Of a stretch of 64,000 nucleotides of DNA, positions 1 to 7,044 are shown one piece after another (position 1 is the stretch's first letter; the number at the start of each line of letters is the position of its first letter). Location of the stretch: positions 124,001-188,000 of the forward strand of contig NZ_NBDP01000042.1 of the NCBI RefSeq assembly GCF_004123845.1, written 5' to 3'. The notes under the pieces are model-generated. The model was not told where the DNA came from and did no database searches. It saw only the letters and a program-made list of their open reading frames with translations. The position numbers and the translations under genes were made by a program. This DNA comes from Allobosea sp. Tri-44. GTDB taxonomy: Bacteria > Pseudomonadota > Alphaproteobacteria > Rhizobiales > Beijerinckiaceae.

Positions 1-233
1 GCCTTCAGTCTGTCGCGGACGGTCGGGGCCGCTTCGCAGAGGATCAGCTTGCCGCTGGCCGCGGCGACGAGATCGGCCGAAAGCGCTTCGCCGCAGCCGA
101 CATCGAGCACGGTTGCGTCCTTGGACGGCACGGCGGCGGCGATATCCTGCGCAATGCGGCGATAATGCAGGGCCTTGTGGCGATCCGAGACGTAGATCGC
201 ATGCTCGCCGTTCCAGAAATCGCGCCAGGACAT
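1..233 (-). CDS. Class I SAM-dependent methyltransferase, N-terminal part (cut by window edge)
   Basis: The reverse strand encodes 77 codons before the window ends. The start is the ATG at 233, giving MSWRDFWNGEHAIYVSDRHK. Residues 42-50 read VLDVGCGEA after a preceding T, which is the glycine-rich motif I that binds S-adenosylmethionine in Rossmann-fold methyltransferases. The C-terminal substrate-binding part lies outside the window, so the substrate cannot be named. It is divergent from the cyclopropane fatty acid synthase gene and the two may share a promoter region. The family call is secure from motif I; nothing more specific is supported. Confidence 0.7.
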   Translation of the reverse strand, partial: MSWRDFWNGEHAIYVSDRHKALHYRRIAQDIAAAVPSKDATVLDVGCGEALSADLVAAASGKLILCEAAPTVRDRLK

Positions 234-387
234 CGGGTCTCCGTATCGAGAACGGCGCGGGCAAGCGCCTTCGCCCTAAGCCCTAGCATGACCGCGGCGA
301 CTGTGGAGTCAGGTTGATTGCACGCAGGGTTTGTGCTGCCTCAAATGAGCCAATAGCCTGCGCCGACCGACCGGAGCCGTGCCGACC

Positions 388-1644
388 ATGCTGCTTTTGC
401 CGAAACTCCTGAAGCGCTCGATCCGCAAGGGACGGCTCACCGTGATCGCGCCGGACGGGACGCGGCATGTCTTCGGGCCGGGCCGGACCGAGTTCACCTT
501 CGCCGGCAAGCCGGTCGTCGCCGGCGAGGTGACGGTGCGCTTCAAGGATACGAAGATCGAGCGCGAGCTCTTCCTCAATCCCGAGCTGGCGCTGGCCGAA
601 GGCTATATGGATGAGCGTATCGAATTCGAGGACGGCTCGACCATCCATGACCTTTTGACGCTGTTCTGGATCCAGCGCAGCGAACTGCGCAAGCACCCGC
701 TGCAGGCTGCGATCCGGAAGATACGCTTCAAGATCCGGCGCTGGCGGATGCACAATCCGCTCGGCGTCGCCGGCAAAAAGGTCAAGCACCACTACGATAT
801 CCCGACCGATTTCTACCGGCTCTGGCTCGACGAGACGATGACCTATTCCTGCGCGTACTGGCATTCTCCTGACGTAGGCTTGGAAAACGCGCAAAAGGCC
901 AAGCTCCGGCACCTCGCCGCCAAGCTGAAGATCGAGCCGGGGATGCGCGTGCTCGACATCGGCTCGGGCTGGGGCGAGCTTTCGATCTATCTCGCCAAGG
1001 CCTGCGGGGCGAAGGTGACCGGGCTCAACGTCTCGCCGGACCAGATGGCAGCGGCGCAGAAGCGTGCCGAGGCGGCCGGGGTCGGCGATGCCGTCAGTTT
1101 CATCAACAAGGACTATCGCGAGCTGACCGGGACCTTCGACCGCGTCGTCTCGGTCGGCATGATGGAGCATGTCGGCGTCGCGCATTACCTCGAATATTTC
1201 GAGAAGATCCGCGACCTGCTGACCCCTGACGGGATCGCGCTTGTCCACTGCATTGGCCGCGTCGGCCCGCCCGGCTTCACCGGCCCGTTCTTCGATAAAT
1301 ACATCTTCCCCGGCGGCTATGCCCCGGCGCTGTCGGAAGTCTTCGCCGCGGTCGAGCAGACCGGGCTCTGGCATTCCGACTGCGAGTTCTGGCGCCGGCA
1401 TTATCACTGGACGCTGGAAGCCTGGCGCGAGCGCTTCATGGCGCACCGGCCGGAGGTGGTCGCCATGCTGGGCGAGCGCTTCGCCAGGATGTGGGAGTTC
1501 TACCTCTCCGCCTGCTCGATCTCCTTCGACATCGGCGGCGACATGGTCTTCCAGCTGCTGCTCGGCCCGCACAAGAGCGCCGTGCCAGTGATCCGGGACT
1601 ACATCACCGAAGCGGAGGCTGAGCTGGAGCGGCGGGGCTTCTGA
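388..1644 (+). CDS. cfa: Cyclopropane-fatty-acyl-phospholipid synthase family protein
   Basis: This enzyme transfers a methylene group from SAM to the double bond of unsaturated acyl chains in membrane phospholipids. The protein is about 418 residues, the usual size for Cfa. Around residue 188 is the SAM motif VLDIGSGWGEL, followed by GLNVSPDQ and the acidic stretch SVGMMEHVG. The HHYDIPTDFY and TYSCAYW segments upstream are typical Cfa signatures for the phospholipid/active-site region. The ATG at 388 is preferred; a GTG at 379 is in frame but too close to the GGAG at 373-376. The next gene begins 2 nt after the stop, so the two are probably cotranscribed. Family assignment is firm. Confidence 0.9.
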   Translation: MLLLPKLLKRSIRKGRLTVIAPDGTRHVFGPGRTEFTFAGKPVVAGEVTVRFKDTKIERELFLNPELALAEGYMDERIEFEDGSTIHDLLTLFWIQRSELRKHPLQAAIRKIRFKIRRWRMHNPLGVAGKKVKHHYDIPTDFYRLWLDETMTYSCAYWHSPDVGLENAQKAKLRHLAAKLKIEPGMRVLDIGSGWGELSIYLAKACGAKVTGLNVSPDQMAAAQKRAEAAGVGDAVSFINKDYRELTGTFDRVVSVGMMEHVGVAHYLEYFEKIRDLLTPDGIALVHCIGRVGPPGFTGPFFDKYIFPGGYAPALSEVFAAVEQTGLWHSDCEFWRRHYHWTLEAWRERFMAHRPEVVAMLGERFARMWEFYLSACSISFDIGGDMVFQLLLGPHKSAVPVIRDYITEAEAELERRGF

Positions 1645-1646
1645 CG

Positions 1647-2456
1647 ATGGCGGGACAGGAGCTGATCGGGCAGGTCTCTGACCTGCTGCGCGAGGTCGCG
1701 GCCGAGGCGGTGATGCCGCGCTTCCGCAAGCTGTCGGAAACCGAGGTCCGGGTGAAATCGCCGGGCGAAGAAGTCACGATCGCCGATGAGGAGGCGGAGC
1801 GGTTGCTCACCGCCGGGCTCCTGGCGCTCCTGCCGGGATCGCGGGTGATCGGGGAGGAGGCGGTCTCGGCGCAGCCGGAGCTGTTGCAGGGGCTCGGCGA
1901 GGGCACGGTCTTCGTGGTCGACCCGGTCGACGGCACCGCCAATTTCGTCAAGGGCAGCCCGTGCTTTTCGATGATGGTGGCGCTGCTGCAAGAGGGCGAG
2001 CCCGTCGCCTCGTGGATGCTGAGTCCGGCGACCGATATGCTCTACGTCGCCGAGCAGGGCTCCGGGGCCTGGGGCAATGGCGAGCCTGTCAGGGCAGGCC
2101 AGCCGCCGCAGTGGAATGCGCTGCGCGGCGGCGTACTCACCCGCTTCCTGCCCGCCGAGATCAAGGCGCGGGTTCAAGCCAATGGCCGGGATCTCGCTGC
2201 CATCCTGCCGGGCATGCACTGCGCCGGCGAGGAGTATCCCGCGATCGTGCGCGGCGAGCAGCACTTCGTGGTGTTCTGGCGCGGCCTGCCCTGGGACCAT
2301 GCGCCGGGCACGCTCTTCCTCGAAGAGGCCGGTGGACGGGCGGCTCGTTTCGACGGGCGCCCCTACAGACCGGCCGAGCAAGGCTTCGGCATCCTGGCGG
2401 CGCAATCGCCGGAGCTATGGGACGAATTGCAGCGGCGGCTTTTCGCCGAAGCTTAG
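1647..2456 (+). CDS. Inositol monophosphatase family phosphatase
   Basis: A 269-residue member of the Mg2+-dependent IMPase/FBPase/CysQ superfamily. The metal-binding motifs are visible: GEE at residues 69-71, DPVDGTANF at 92-100 and WDHAPG at 216-221. Members hydrolyse inositol phosphates, histidinol phosphate or 3'-phosphoadenosine 5'-phosphate, and the sequence alone does not separate these here. It starts 2 nt after the cfa stop, suggesting a two-gene operon. The N-terminal helix MAGQELIGQVSDLLREVA is normal for the family. Family is certain and substrate is open. Confidence 0.88.
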   Translation: MAGQELIGQVSDLLREVAAEAVMPRFRKLSETEVRVKSPGEEVTIADEEAERLLTAGLLALLPGSRVIGEEAVSAQPELLQGLGEGTVFVVDPVDGTANFVKGSPCFSMMVALLQEGEPVASWMLSPATDMLYVAEQGSGAWGNGEPVRAGQPPQWNALRGGVLTRFLPAEIKARVQANGRDLAAILPGMHCAGEEYPAIVRGEQHFVVFWRGLPWDHAPGTLFLEEAGGRAARFDGRPYRPAEQGFGILAAQSPELWDELQRRLFAEA

Positions 2457-2480
2457 GGTAGGCCTCGCCCACGCAGTGGA

Positions 2481-2927
2481 TCAGGGCCTGCGCCAGACAT
2501 AGCGGATGTCAGGCTCGCGCTCTTCATTGCGCGCGCCGTCGGTCAACTCGGCTTCGACGAAGCCTTGCCGCTCATAGAAGCGCCTGGCGGTGGCGTTGCG
2601 CTGAAACGTCCACAGGTTGAGGTCGGAGCAGCGCCCCTGTGCGACGTCCAGCAATGTGCTGCCGATACCCTGGCCCTGATAGGCCGGCAGCACGTAGAGC
2701 TGATCGATCCAGCCATCGCGGAAGGCGATGAAGCCGGCCAGCGTCGGACCGCCGAAGATGCCCCACAGTTCGCATTGGTCGAAGACGACGCTCCGGAAAT
2801 AGGCGCGGTCTTCCTCGGGTGTATGGAGCCCGGCCAGCCAGGGCAGCCGATCATCGAAACTTTGGCGGTGCACGGCAGCCACGGCGTCCATGTCACTGCG
2901 CTGGAGCCTGGTCGGGGGACTGAGCAT
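2481..2927 (-). CDS. GNAT family N-acetyltransferase
   Basis: A 148-residue acyl-CoA-dependent N-acyltransferase. Motif A for acetyl-CoA pyrophosphate binding is seen as QLYVLPAYQGQGIGSTLL, with the Q/R-x-x-G-x-G element at residues 84-89, followed by the C-terminal NATARRFYERQGF segment typical of GNATs. I chose the ATG at 2927, preceded by GGGGA, because the in-frame upstream extension to 3113 lacks family-like sequence. The gene converges on the IMPase-family gene with a 24-nt gap. The acceptor substrate is unknown. Confidence 0.85.
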   Translation of the reverse strand: MLSPPTRLQRSDMDAVAAVHRQSFDDRLPWLAGLHTPEEDRAYFRSVVFDQCELWGIFGGPTLAGFIAFRDGWIDQLYVLPAYQGQGIGSTLLDVAQGRCSDLNLWTFQRNATARRFYERQGFVEAELTDGARNEEREPDIRYVWRRP

Positions 2928-3191
2928 TTCCCCGAGTAGCAGAGGCTCGCTCAGCTCGGCAACGGCTGGTCGGTCGCACTCGAAGCCTCGCCGGCTTGGC
3001 GCCGCGAGGGGTTGAGGCAGAACGCCATCCGAGGGAAGGCGCGGGGCCAAGGCAGCGTCGCAGTCGATGGATGCGTGTCGAATCTCGATGTCGATATGTC
3101 GAGGCAGCGTCACTCGCCGCTGCCTGAACCCGCGCGACGGCAGAATTGAAGGCGGGGATACTCGCCACCGAGGCGAGCGGCCGGCTCGCGG

Positions 3192-3425
3192 TCAGGCGCG
3201 GACGATTTTGCGGCGCGCCTTGGGCTTGGCGGGTGCCAGGGCCTGCGCCTCGCGCTCCAGCGCTTCCTTTTGCAGCCGCAATTGCCTCAGCTTCGCTGTA
3301 TTCGCATCGCGGGCCTGGGCGATGCTGTCAGCCTCGGAGATGATCCGGCTGCGGGCGAGCGACTGGGTCTGCACCTTCAGGAAATTGTTGTCGGCGTCGG
3401 TGCGCTGCTTTGAATGTTCAGCCAA
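3192..3425 (-). CDS. Small basic coiled-coil protein of unknown function
   Basis: A 77-residue ORF rich in Ala, Lys, Arg and Gln. The middle (about residues 20-60) has the heptad-like pattern of a single alpha helix, and the C-terminus APAKPKARRKIVRA is strongly basic. No enzymatic motif or membrane segment is visible. It lies downstream of cspA in the same direction but beyond a strong intrinsic terminator, so it probably has its own promoter or depends on read-through. Codon usage fits the neighbours. I do not recognise the family; a nucleic-acid-associated role is only a guess from the charge. Confidence 0.55.
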   Translation of the reverse strand: MAEHSKQRTDADNNFLKVQTQSLARSRIISEADSIAQARDANTAKLRQLRLQKEALEREAQALAPAKPKARRKIVRA

Positions 3426-3465
3426 GATGGCCTCCCGCTGGTTTCGATGGTGGGGTCAGGCGCAT

Positions 3466-3494
3466 GAAAAAAGGCCAAGCATACGCTTGGCCTT
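3466..3494 (-). terminator. Intrinsic terminator of cspA
   Basis: Read on the minus strand, AAGGCCAAGC, a 4-nt loop and GCTTGGCCTT form a perfect 10-bp stem followed by a run of T. It sits 68 nt downstream of the cspA stop codon, the right place and orientation to end that transcript. Confidence 0.85.
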
Positions 3495-3561
3495 CCCTTG
3501 GAAGTCATTCCAGTCAGTGGTGCCGGTACATCCATGGTCACCGCGACGAATGACGTCCGGA

Positions 3562-3771
3562 TCACGCAGCCTGAAGCTGCTCGGCGGCCATCTTGCCAGA
3601 CTTGTTGTCGCGAGCGACTTCGAAACTGATCTTCTGGCCTTCCTGCAGATCGCGCATTCCAGCGCGCTCGACAGCGGAGATGTGGACGAAGACGTCCTGG
3701 CTGCCGTCGTCAGGCTGAATGAAGCCGAAGCCTTTGGTGGAATTGAACCATTTCACTGTGCCGGTGGCCAT
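3562..3771 (-). CDS. cspA: Cold-shock domain protein (CspA family)
   Basis: A 69-residue single OB-fold protein. RNP1 (KGFGFI, residues 13-18) and RNP2 (VFVHI, residues 27-31) are both intact; these bind single-stranded RNA or DNA with little sequence preference and melt RNA secondary structure. The N-terminus MATGTVKWFNSTKGF is typical of the family. Upstream, 3772-4100 has no convincing coding sequence and is AT-richer than its surroundings, as expected for the long 5' leader of cold-shock genes. It includes a small hairpin, GTGCTTCGGCAC, near 3865-3876. The gene is followed by a strong terminator. The subgroup within the Csp paralogues cannot be assigned. Confidence 0.95.
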   Translation of the reverse strand: MATGTVKWFNSTKGFGFIQPDDGSQDVFVHISAVERAGMRDLQEGQKISFEVARDNKSGKMAAEQLQAA

Positions 3772-4118
3772 TGAAGAACCCTCCTATTGGCAATACCTGT
3801 CGTCCGCCATGCGACTGCTCGGCGGATTCAGAACGATTTCGAAAGGGGGGAGTTCATCAGAAGCGTGCCGAAGCACGAAAATAAAACCGACCGTCCAAGC
3901 AAATATCGACAAGAGCAGACTACGTTTTTCTGGGCGAGATGTCAATCATCGCTCTTGCTTTTCATTTCCGCTGCGTCGAATTCGGGGCCTGAACTCGGGT
4001 TTTTAGTGAACGAAGACCAGGTTTTTGACCCGAGTCCAGTGAGGTTTCGTAGTATCGCCTGCTTCTTTATTTTCCATAGGCCGGGTGCGGCAAAGCGATT
4101 GAGCGGGCTTGCGCCCCA

Positions 4119-4160
4119 CCGTTTCAAATTGACGATCACCACACCGGCCAGGGCCATGGC
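4119..4160 (-). pseudogene. C-terminal relic of an EamA transporter gene
   Basis: Fourteen consecutive codons on the minus strand read AMALAGVVIVNLKR, identical to the last fourteen residues of the intact EamA exporter encoded at 7045-7944. The stop codon is lost and the frame runs on into unrelated sequence, and no EamA-like sequence is found upstream. At DNA level the match is diverged at wobble positions, so this looks like the tail of an old paralogue rather than a recent copy. Confidence 0.5.
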
Positions 4161-4203
4161 GCGCTCGAAGCGCTCCACCAGCGAGACGTCGCTTTCATCC
4201 CGG

Positions 4204-4226
4204 CCCCTCTCCTTCTCGGAGAGGGG
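4204..4226. repeat. CCCCTCTCC-type palindromic repeat
   Basis: CCCCTCTCC and GGAGAGGGG flank a 5-nt loop. It is a relative of the two longer palindromes at 5739-5759 and 6989-7009 that bracket the IS110 element, and appears to be a dispersed intergenic repeat of this genome. It lies just downstream of the VOC gene and may also act as its transcription terminator. Confidence 0.6.
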
Positions 4227-4240
4227 CTCTTCGGCGTATC

Positions 4241-4651
4241 TCAGCCCGCCGGCATTGCGGACATGTCGGCGAAGACCGCCTCGAAAGTGTGGCCGTCGGC
4301 GTCCTCGAAGGCGCGATTGTAGAGCCAGCCCAGATCGGTCGCCGGCCGCGGATCGGCCTTGCCGCCGGCTACGGCTGCCGCTGCTACGGTCGCGTCGACC
4401 TCCGCGCGGCTGTCGAGCGTGAGCGCCAGCAGCACCTGTGCGCCGGCATGGGCGTCGGCGACGGGCTTTGCGGTGAAGGTCGCGAAATAGTCGCGGCTCA
4501 GCAGCTGGAAGGTGATCGTCTCGGACCAGACCATGCTCGAGGACTGGTGGTCGCTGAAATCCGGGTTCTGCGTGCAGCCGATCGCCTCGTAGACGCGGGT
4601 CGCGGCGGCGAGCTCGGCGACGGGCAGATTGACGAAGAGCATCTTTGGCAT
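4241..4651 (-). CDS. VOC (glyoxalase/extradiol dioxygenase) superfamily protein
   Basis: A 136-residue protein starting MPKMLFVNLPVAELAAATRV, the usual first beta strand and helix of a vicinal-oxygen-chelate half domain, and ending with AFEDADGHTFEAVF, the family's C-terminal strand with its metal-ligand Glu. The start at 4651 is preceded by AAGAAGGAGAA. A much longer in-frame extension to 4984 is an antisense shadow of the cupin gene. It follows the cupin gene by 34 nt and is probably cotranscribed with it under the MarR regulator. The substrate is unknown. Confidence 0.8.
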   Translation of the reverse strand: MPKMLFVNLPVAELAAATRVYEAIGCTQNPDFSDHQSSSMVWSETITFQLLSRDYFATFTAKPVADAHAGAQVLLALTLDSRAEVDATVAAAAVAGGKADPRPATDLGWLYNRAFEDADGHTFEAVFADMSAMPAG

Positions 4652-4685
4652 GGTGGTTCTCCTTCTTGCTCGGGTGGGGTGATTG

Positions 4686-5021
4686 TCAGAGGTTCTGCTG
4701 CAGGATCCGCCCGTTCGGGTGGACGCAGATGAGCTCCAGCCGGCCTTCGCCGACATTCTCGAAGCGATGCGGAATGTCGGGCGCGGCGACGACGATGTCG
4801 CCGGCATGACCCCGGGTGGTCTCGCCGCCGACGGTGAACTCGGCCTCGCCCTTCCGGACGATCCAGGTCTCAGAATAGGGATGAACGTGCAGCATCGAGC
4901 CCTGGCCCGGCTCTGCATCGACGATGAAGAACGAGACCGGACCGCCGAGCGCTTCGCCTTCGAAACGCACCGTGCGGTTGGCACCGCGCTGCTGATCTTC
5001 GGACCGAAGGACGTTGAACAT
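4686..5021 (-). CDS. Small single-domain cupin
   Basis: A 111-residue beta-barrel protein. Cupin motif 1 is complete (H45, H47 and E51 in HVHPYSETW, with the closing Gly around residue 58), and motif 2 is GDIVVAAPDIPH with H85, so all four metal ligands are present. Such proteins are dioxygenases, isomerases or metal-dependent sensors; no substrate is evident. It heads a two-gene unit with the VOC gene and is divergent from a MarR regulator across about 165 nt full of palindromes, which suggests MarR represses the pair. Confidence 0.85.
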   Translation of the reverse strand: MFNVLRSEDQQRGANRTVRFEGEALGGPVSFFIVDAEPGQGSMLHVHPYSETWIVRKGEAEFTVGGETTRGHAGDIVVAAPDIPHRFENVGEGRLELICVHPNGRILQQNL

Positions 5022-5051
5022 AGCTGCCTCCCTGGTTGATTGCGGTGTGAA

Positions 5052-5124
5052 TTATCTTTGCAGGAAGATATTTAGTTGAGAAATATCTTCTCGTCAAGAT
5101 AATTATCTTCGTGTCGAGATATCT
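5052..5124. promoter_or_regulatory. Cluster of MarR-type operator palindromes
   Basis: Three overlapping inverted repeats share ATCTT/AAGAT half-sites. GAAGATATTT at 5064-5073 pairs perfectly with AAATATCTTC at 5081-5090. AAGATAATTATCTT at 5096-5109 is a perfect 14-bp palindrome, and AGATATCT lies at 5117-5124. A further TATCTT/AAGATA pair lies at 5053-5070. The cluster sits between the divergent cupin and marR genes, where an autoregulated MarR protein would bind. Confidence 0.75.
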
Positions 5125-5186
5125 TGGCCGGAGAGCACACGCCGTGTATGTCTCGCTGTCGGGGCAGCGACAGCCAAGGCTCGGAA

Positions 5187-5774
5187 ATGACAAACGAATC
5201 AGGAAACCAGGAAGGTGCAGCGGAGGATCATGTCGACCGGCTGCGCCGGCTATGGGCACGGGAGCTGCCGGATTTGAACACCGAACCGATGGCGATCCTC
5301 GGCCGCGCCTTCCGGCTCGGCAACATGGTCCGGCCGAGCATCGAGGCGACCTTCGCCGGCTTCGGGCTCGACCGCGGCGAGTTTGACGTGATCTCGACCC
5401 TGCGCCGTTCCGGCTCGCCCTACCGGCTGACGCCGACCGAGATGTACGCGCTCTTGATGATCTCCTCGGGTGGGCTGACCCACCGGCTCGACCGGCTGGA
5501 GAAGGCCGGGCTGATCCGGCGCGAGAAGTCGGCGAAGGACGGGCGCAGCGTGCAGGTGGCGCTGACCGATGCGGGCGCTGTGCTGGCCGAGCAGGCCTTT
5601 CGCACGGACATGGCGAGCGAGCTGGCTTTCCTCGATCCGCTCGATGCTGGGGAGCGGGAGGTGCTGGCGGGGTTGCTGCGGAAGCTCATTCTCGGGATCG
5701 AGGCAGACCTGCAACAGCGAGACGAAGAGCGCGGGGAACCCTCTCCTGGAAGGAGAGGGCAGGGTGAGGTGTAG
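5187..5774 (+). CDS. MarR family transcriptional regulator with repeat-derived tail
   Basis: A 195-residue winged-helix repressor. The core from LGRAFRLGNMVRP to LTDAGAVLAEQAF is typical of MarR, with GGLTHRLDRLEKAGLIRR as recognition helix and DGRSVQVALT as wing. The ATG at 5187 gives the cleanest N-terminus; a longer frame from 5124 would run into the operator DNA. The last codons, reading GEPSPGRRGQGEV, are encoded entirely by the palindromic repeat that borders the IS110 element, so the natural C-terminus has been replaced or extended. It likely controls the divergent cupin-VOC pair and itself. The inducer is unknown. Confidence 0.88.
   Translation: MTNESGNQEGAAEDHVDRLRRLWARELPDLNTEPMAILGRAFRLGNMVRPSIEATFAGFGLDRGEFDVISTLRRSGSPYRLTPTEMYALLMISSGGLTHRLDRLEKAGLIRREKSAKDGRSVQVALTDAGAVLAEQAFRTDMASELAFLDPLDAGEREVLAGLLRKLILGIEADLQQRDEERGEPSPGRRGQGEV
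5732..5768. repeat. Left palindromic repeat flanking the IS110 element
   Basis: The core is CCCTCTCCT (5739-5747), a 3-nt loop, and AGGAGAGGG (5751-5759), with a G-rich left arm and a GGGTGAG right arm. The whole unit recurs in inverted orientation at 6980-7015. It overlaps the end of the marR reading frame. Confidence 0.8.
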
Positions 5775-6025
5775 GCGGTAAGACCAGTTCCGTGAGGCCC
5801 AAACGCGCGGTTGGGTTCAGGCTAACGTTTTCAGTCCGAACACCTTGTAACTCTGCCACGGCCGCAGCTGTTAAGGTTCCGGCTGCGGTGACGGGCGCAA
5901 GACCGGGAACACCGAGGGCGTCCGAGCCCGTGGGTGAGTTTTGGTCAGCGCCCGTCGTTCCATCGACCCCGAACAGTCGCTTGGGCCGCGCGAAGCGAAG
6001 CCCGTTTGCGCAAGGATGGGATCGG
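5775..6025 (+). ncRNA. Candidate bridge RNA region of the IS110 element
   Basis: This is the non-coding left part of the element, directly upstream of the transposase start, where IS110-group elements encode the bRNA that specifies target and donor DNA. A perfect CCGCAGC / GCTGCGG stem with a 13-nt loop is visible around 5862-5888, and further G/C-rich pairings are possible. The guide loops cannot be assigned by eye. The call rests on position and family knowledge, not on a recognised structure. Confidence 0.4.
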
Positions 6026-6964
6026 ATGGACGCTGGTGTGATCGTCGGGATCGACGTCTCGAAGGCCCGGCTGGACGTGCATGTCCTGCCGATGGAGGAG
6101 AAGTTCGCCGTCGCACGTGACGGGGATGGGATTGCAGCGCTCGCGGACAGATTGACCGGGCTGGCGGTTGCGGCCGTCGGGGTCGAGGCGACGGGCGGCT
6201 TCGAGACGATCGTGGCGGCCGGGCTCGCGGCGGCCGGATTGCCGGTCGTGGTGGTCAATCCGGCACAGGTGCGTGCCTTTGCCAAGGCGCTCGGCCAGCG
6301 TGCCAAGACCGATCCGATCGATGCGGCGGTGATTGCTCGCTTCATTATGGCGACGCGGCCTGCGATCCGCGCGCTGCCCGACGAGGAGACCCAGCTTCTG
6401 GCCGATCTCGTCGCGCGCCGGCGCCAGATCGTGACGATGATCGGGGCCGAGCGTCAGCGCGAGAAGCGGGCGCCTGTCCGCGTCAGGCGCAGCATCCAGC
6501 GTCTGGTCAAGGCACTGGAGACGGAGCTCGCCAGCCTCGACAGCGACATCGATGACAGCGTGCGTGGCTCGCCAGCCTGGCGCGACAAGGAGGATCTGCT
6601 CGCCTCCGTGCCGGGCGTCGGCAAGACCGTCGCCCGCACGCTGATCGCCGAGCTGCCCGAGCTCGGCACGCTCGACCGGCGGCAGGTCGCGGCTCTGGTC
6701 GGTCTTGCGCCCTTTACGCGTCAGTCCGGTCAATGGCGGGGCAAGAGCTTCATCGGCGGCGGCCGGACGAGCGTGCGCGCCGCCCTCTTCATCGCCGCCA
6801 TGGTCGCCGCCCGCCACAACCCCGCCCTCAAGGCCTTCCGCGACAAACTCGTCGCCGCCGGCAAGCCCAAGCTGGTCGCCCTCGTCGCGACCGCCCGAAA
6901 GCTCGTCACCATCCTCAACGCCATCCTGCGGGACAGACAGCCATGGCGCGCTCAAACCGCTTGA
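6026..6964 (+). CDS. IS110 family transposase
   Basis: A 312-residue recombinase. The N-terminal RuvC-like DEDD domain shows D10 (GIDVSK), E54 (VGVEATGG) and D96/D99 (KTDPIDA). The C-terminal Transposase_20 domain begins at LLASVPGVGKTVARTLI (about residue 191) and contains the conserved Ser in QSGQWRG (S234) and the IGGGRTSVRAALF segment. The ATG at 6026 is preceded by AAGGA; the longer frame from 5792 would translate the non-coding left end. Both domains are full length, so the enzyme may be active. Confidence 0.93.
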   Translation: MDAGVIVGIDVSKARLDVHVLPMEEKFAVARDGDGIAALADRLTGLAVAAVGVEATGGFETIVAAGLAAAGLPVVVVNPAQVRAFAKALGQRAKTDPIDAAVIARFIMATRPAIRALPDEETQLLADLVARRRQIVTMIGAERQREKRAPVRVRRSIQRLVKALETELASLDSDIDDSVRGSPAWRDKEDLLASVPGVGKTVARTLIAELPELGTLDRRQVAALVGLAPFTRQSGQWRGKSFIGGGRTSVRAALFIAAMVAARHNPALKAFRDKLVAAGKPKLVALVATARKLVTILNAILRDRQPWRAQTA

Positions 6965-6979
6965 CAAGCAAGACAGTCG

Positions 6980-7015
6980 CTCACCCTACCCTCTCCTTCC
7001 AGGAGAGGGTTCCCG
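6980..7015. repeat. Right palindromic repeat flanking the IS110 element
   Basis: CCCTCTCCT (6989-6997), a 3-nt loop and AGGAGAGGG (7001-7009), with outer arms CTCACCCTA and TTCCCGCG. Read on the minus strand it matches the left copy at 5732-5768 over about 37 nt with few mismatches. It may also terminate the convergent EamA transcript. Confidence 0.8.
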
Positions 7016-7044
7016 CGTTTTGCTGGTCGAGGGCGCAGGGCCGC

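Larger units (their letters stand above)
5770..6979 (+). mobile_element. IS110-family insertion sequence
   Basis: About 1.2 kb between two inverted palindromic repeats, holding one DEDD transposase with roughly 255 nt of non-coding DNA before it and only about 15 nt after it. A long non-coding left end with a very short right end is the IS110-group arrangement; the IS1111 group has the opposite. The exact termini and core dinucleotide cannot be fixed without an empty site. IS110 and IS1111 elements are known to target REP-like palindromes, which fits the location. Confidence 0.75.

Noticed and set aside
5792..6025. N-terminal extension of the IS110 transposase to 5792
   Set aside because: The extra 78 residues have no family similarity and would cover the non-coding left end; ATG 6026 has a good ribosome site.
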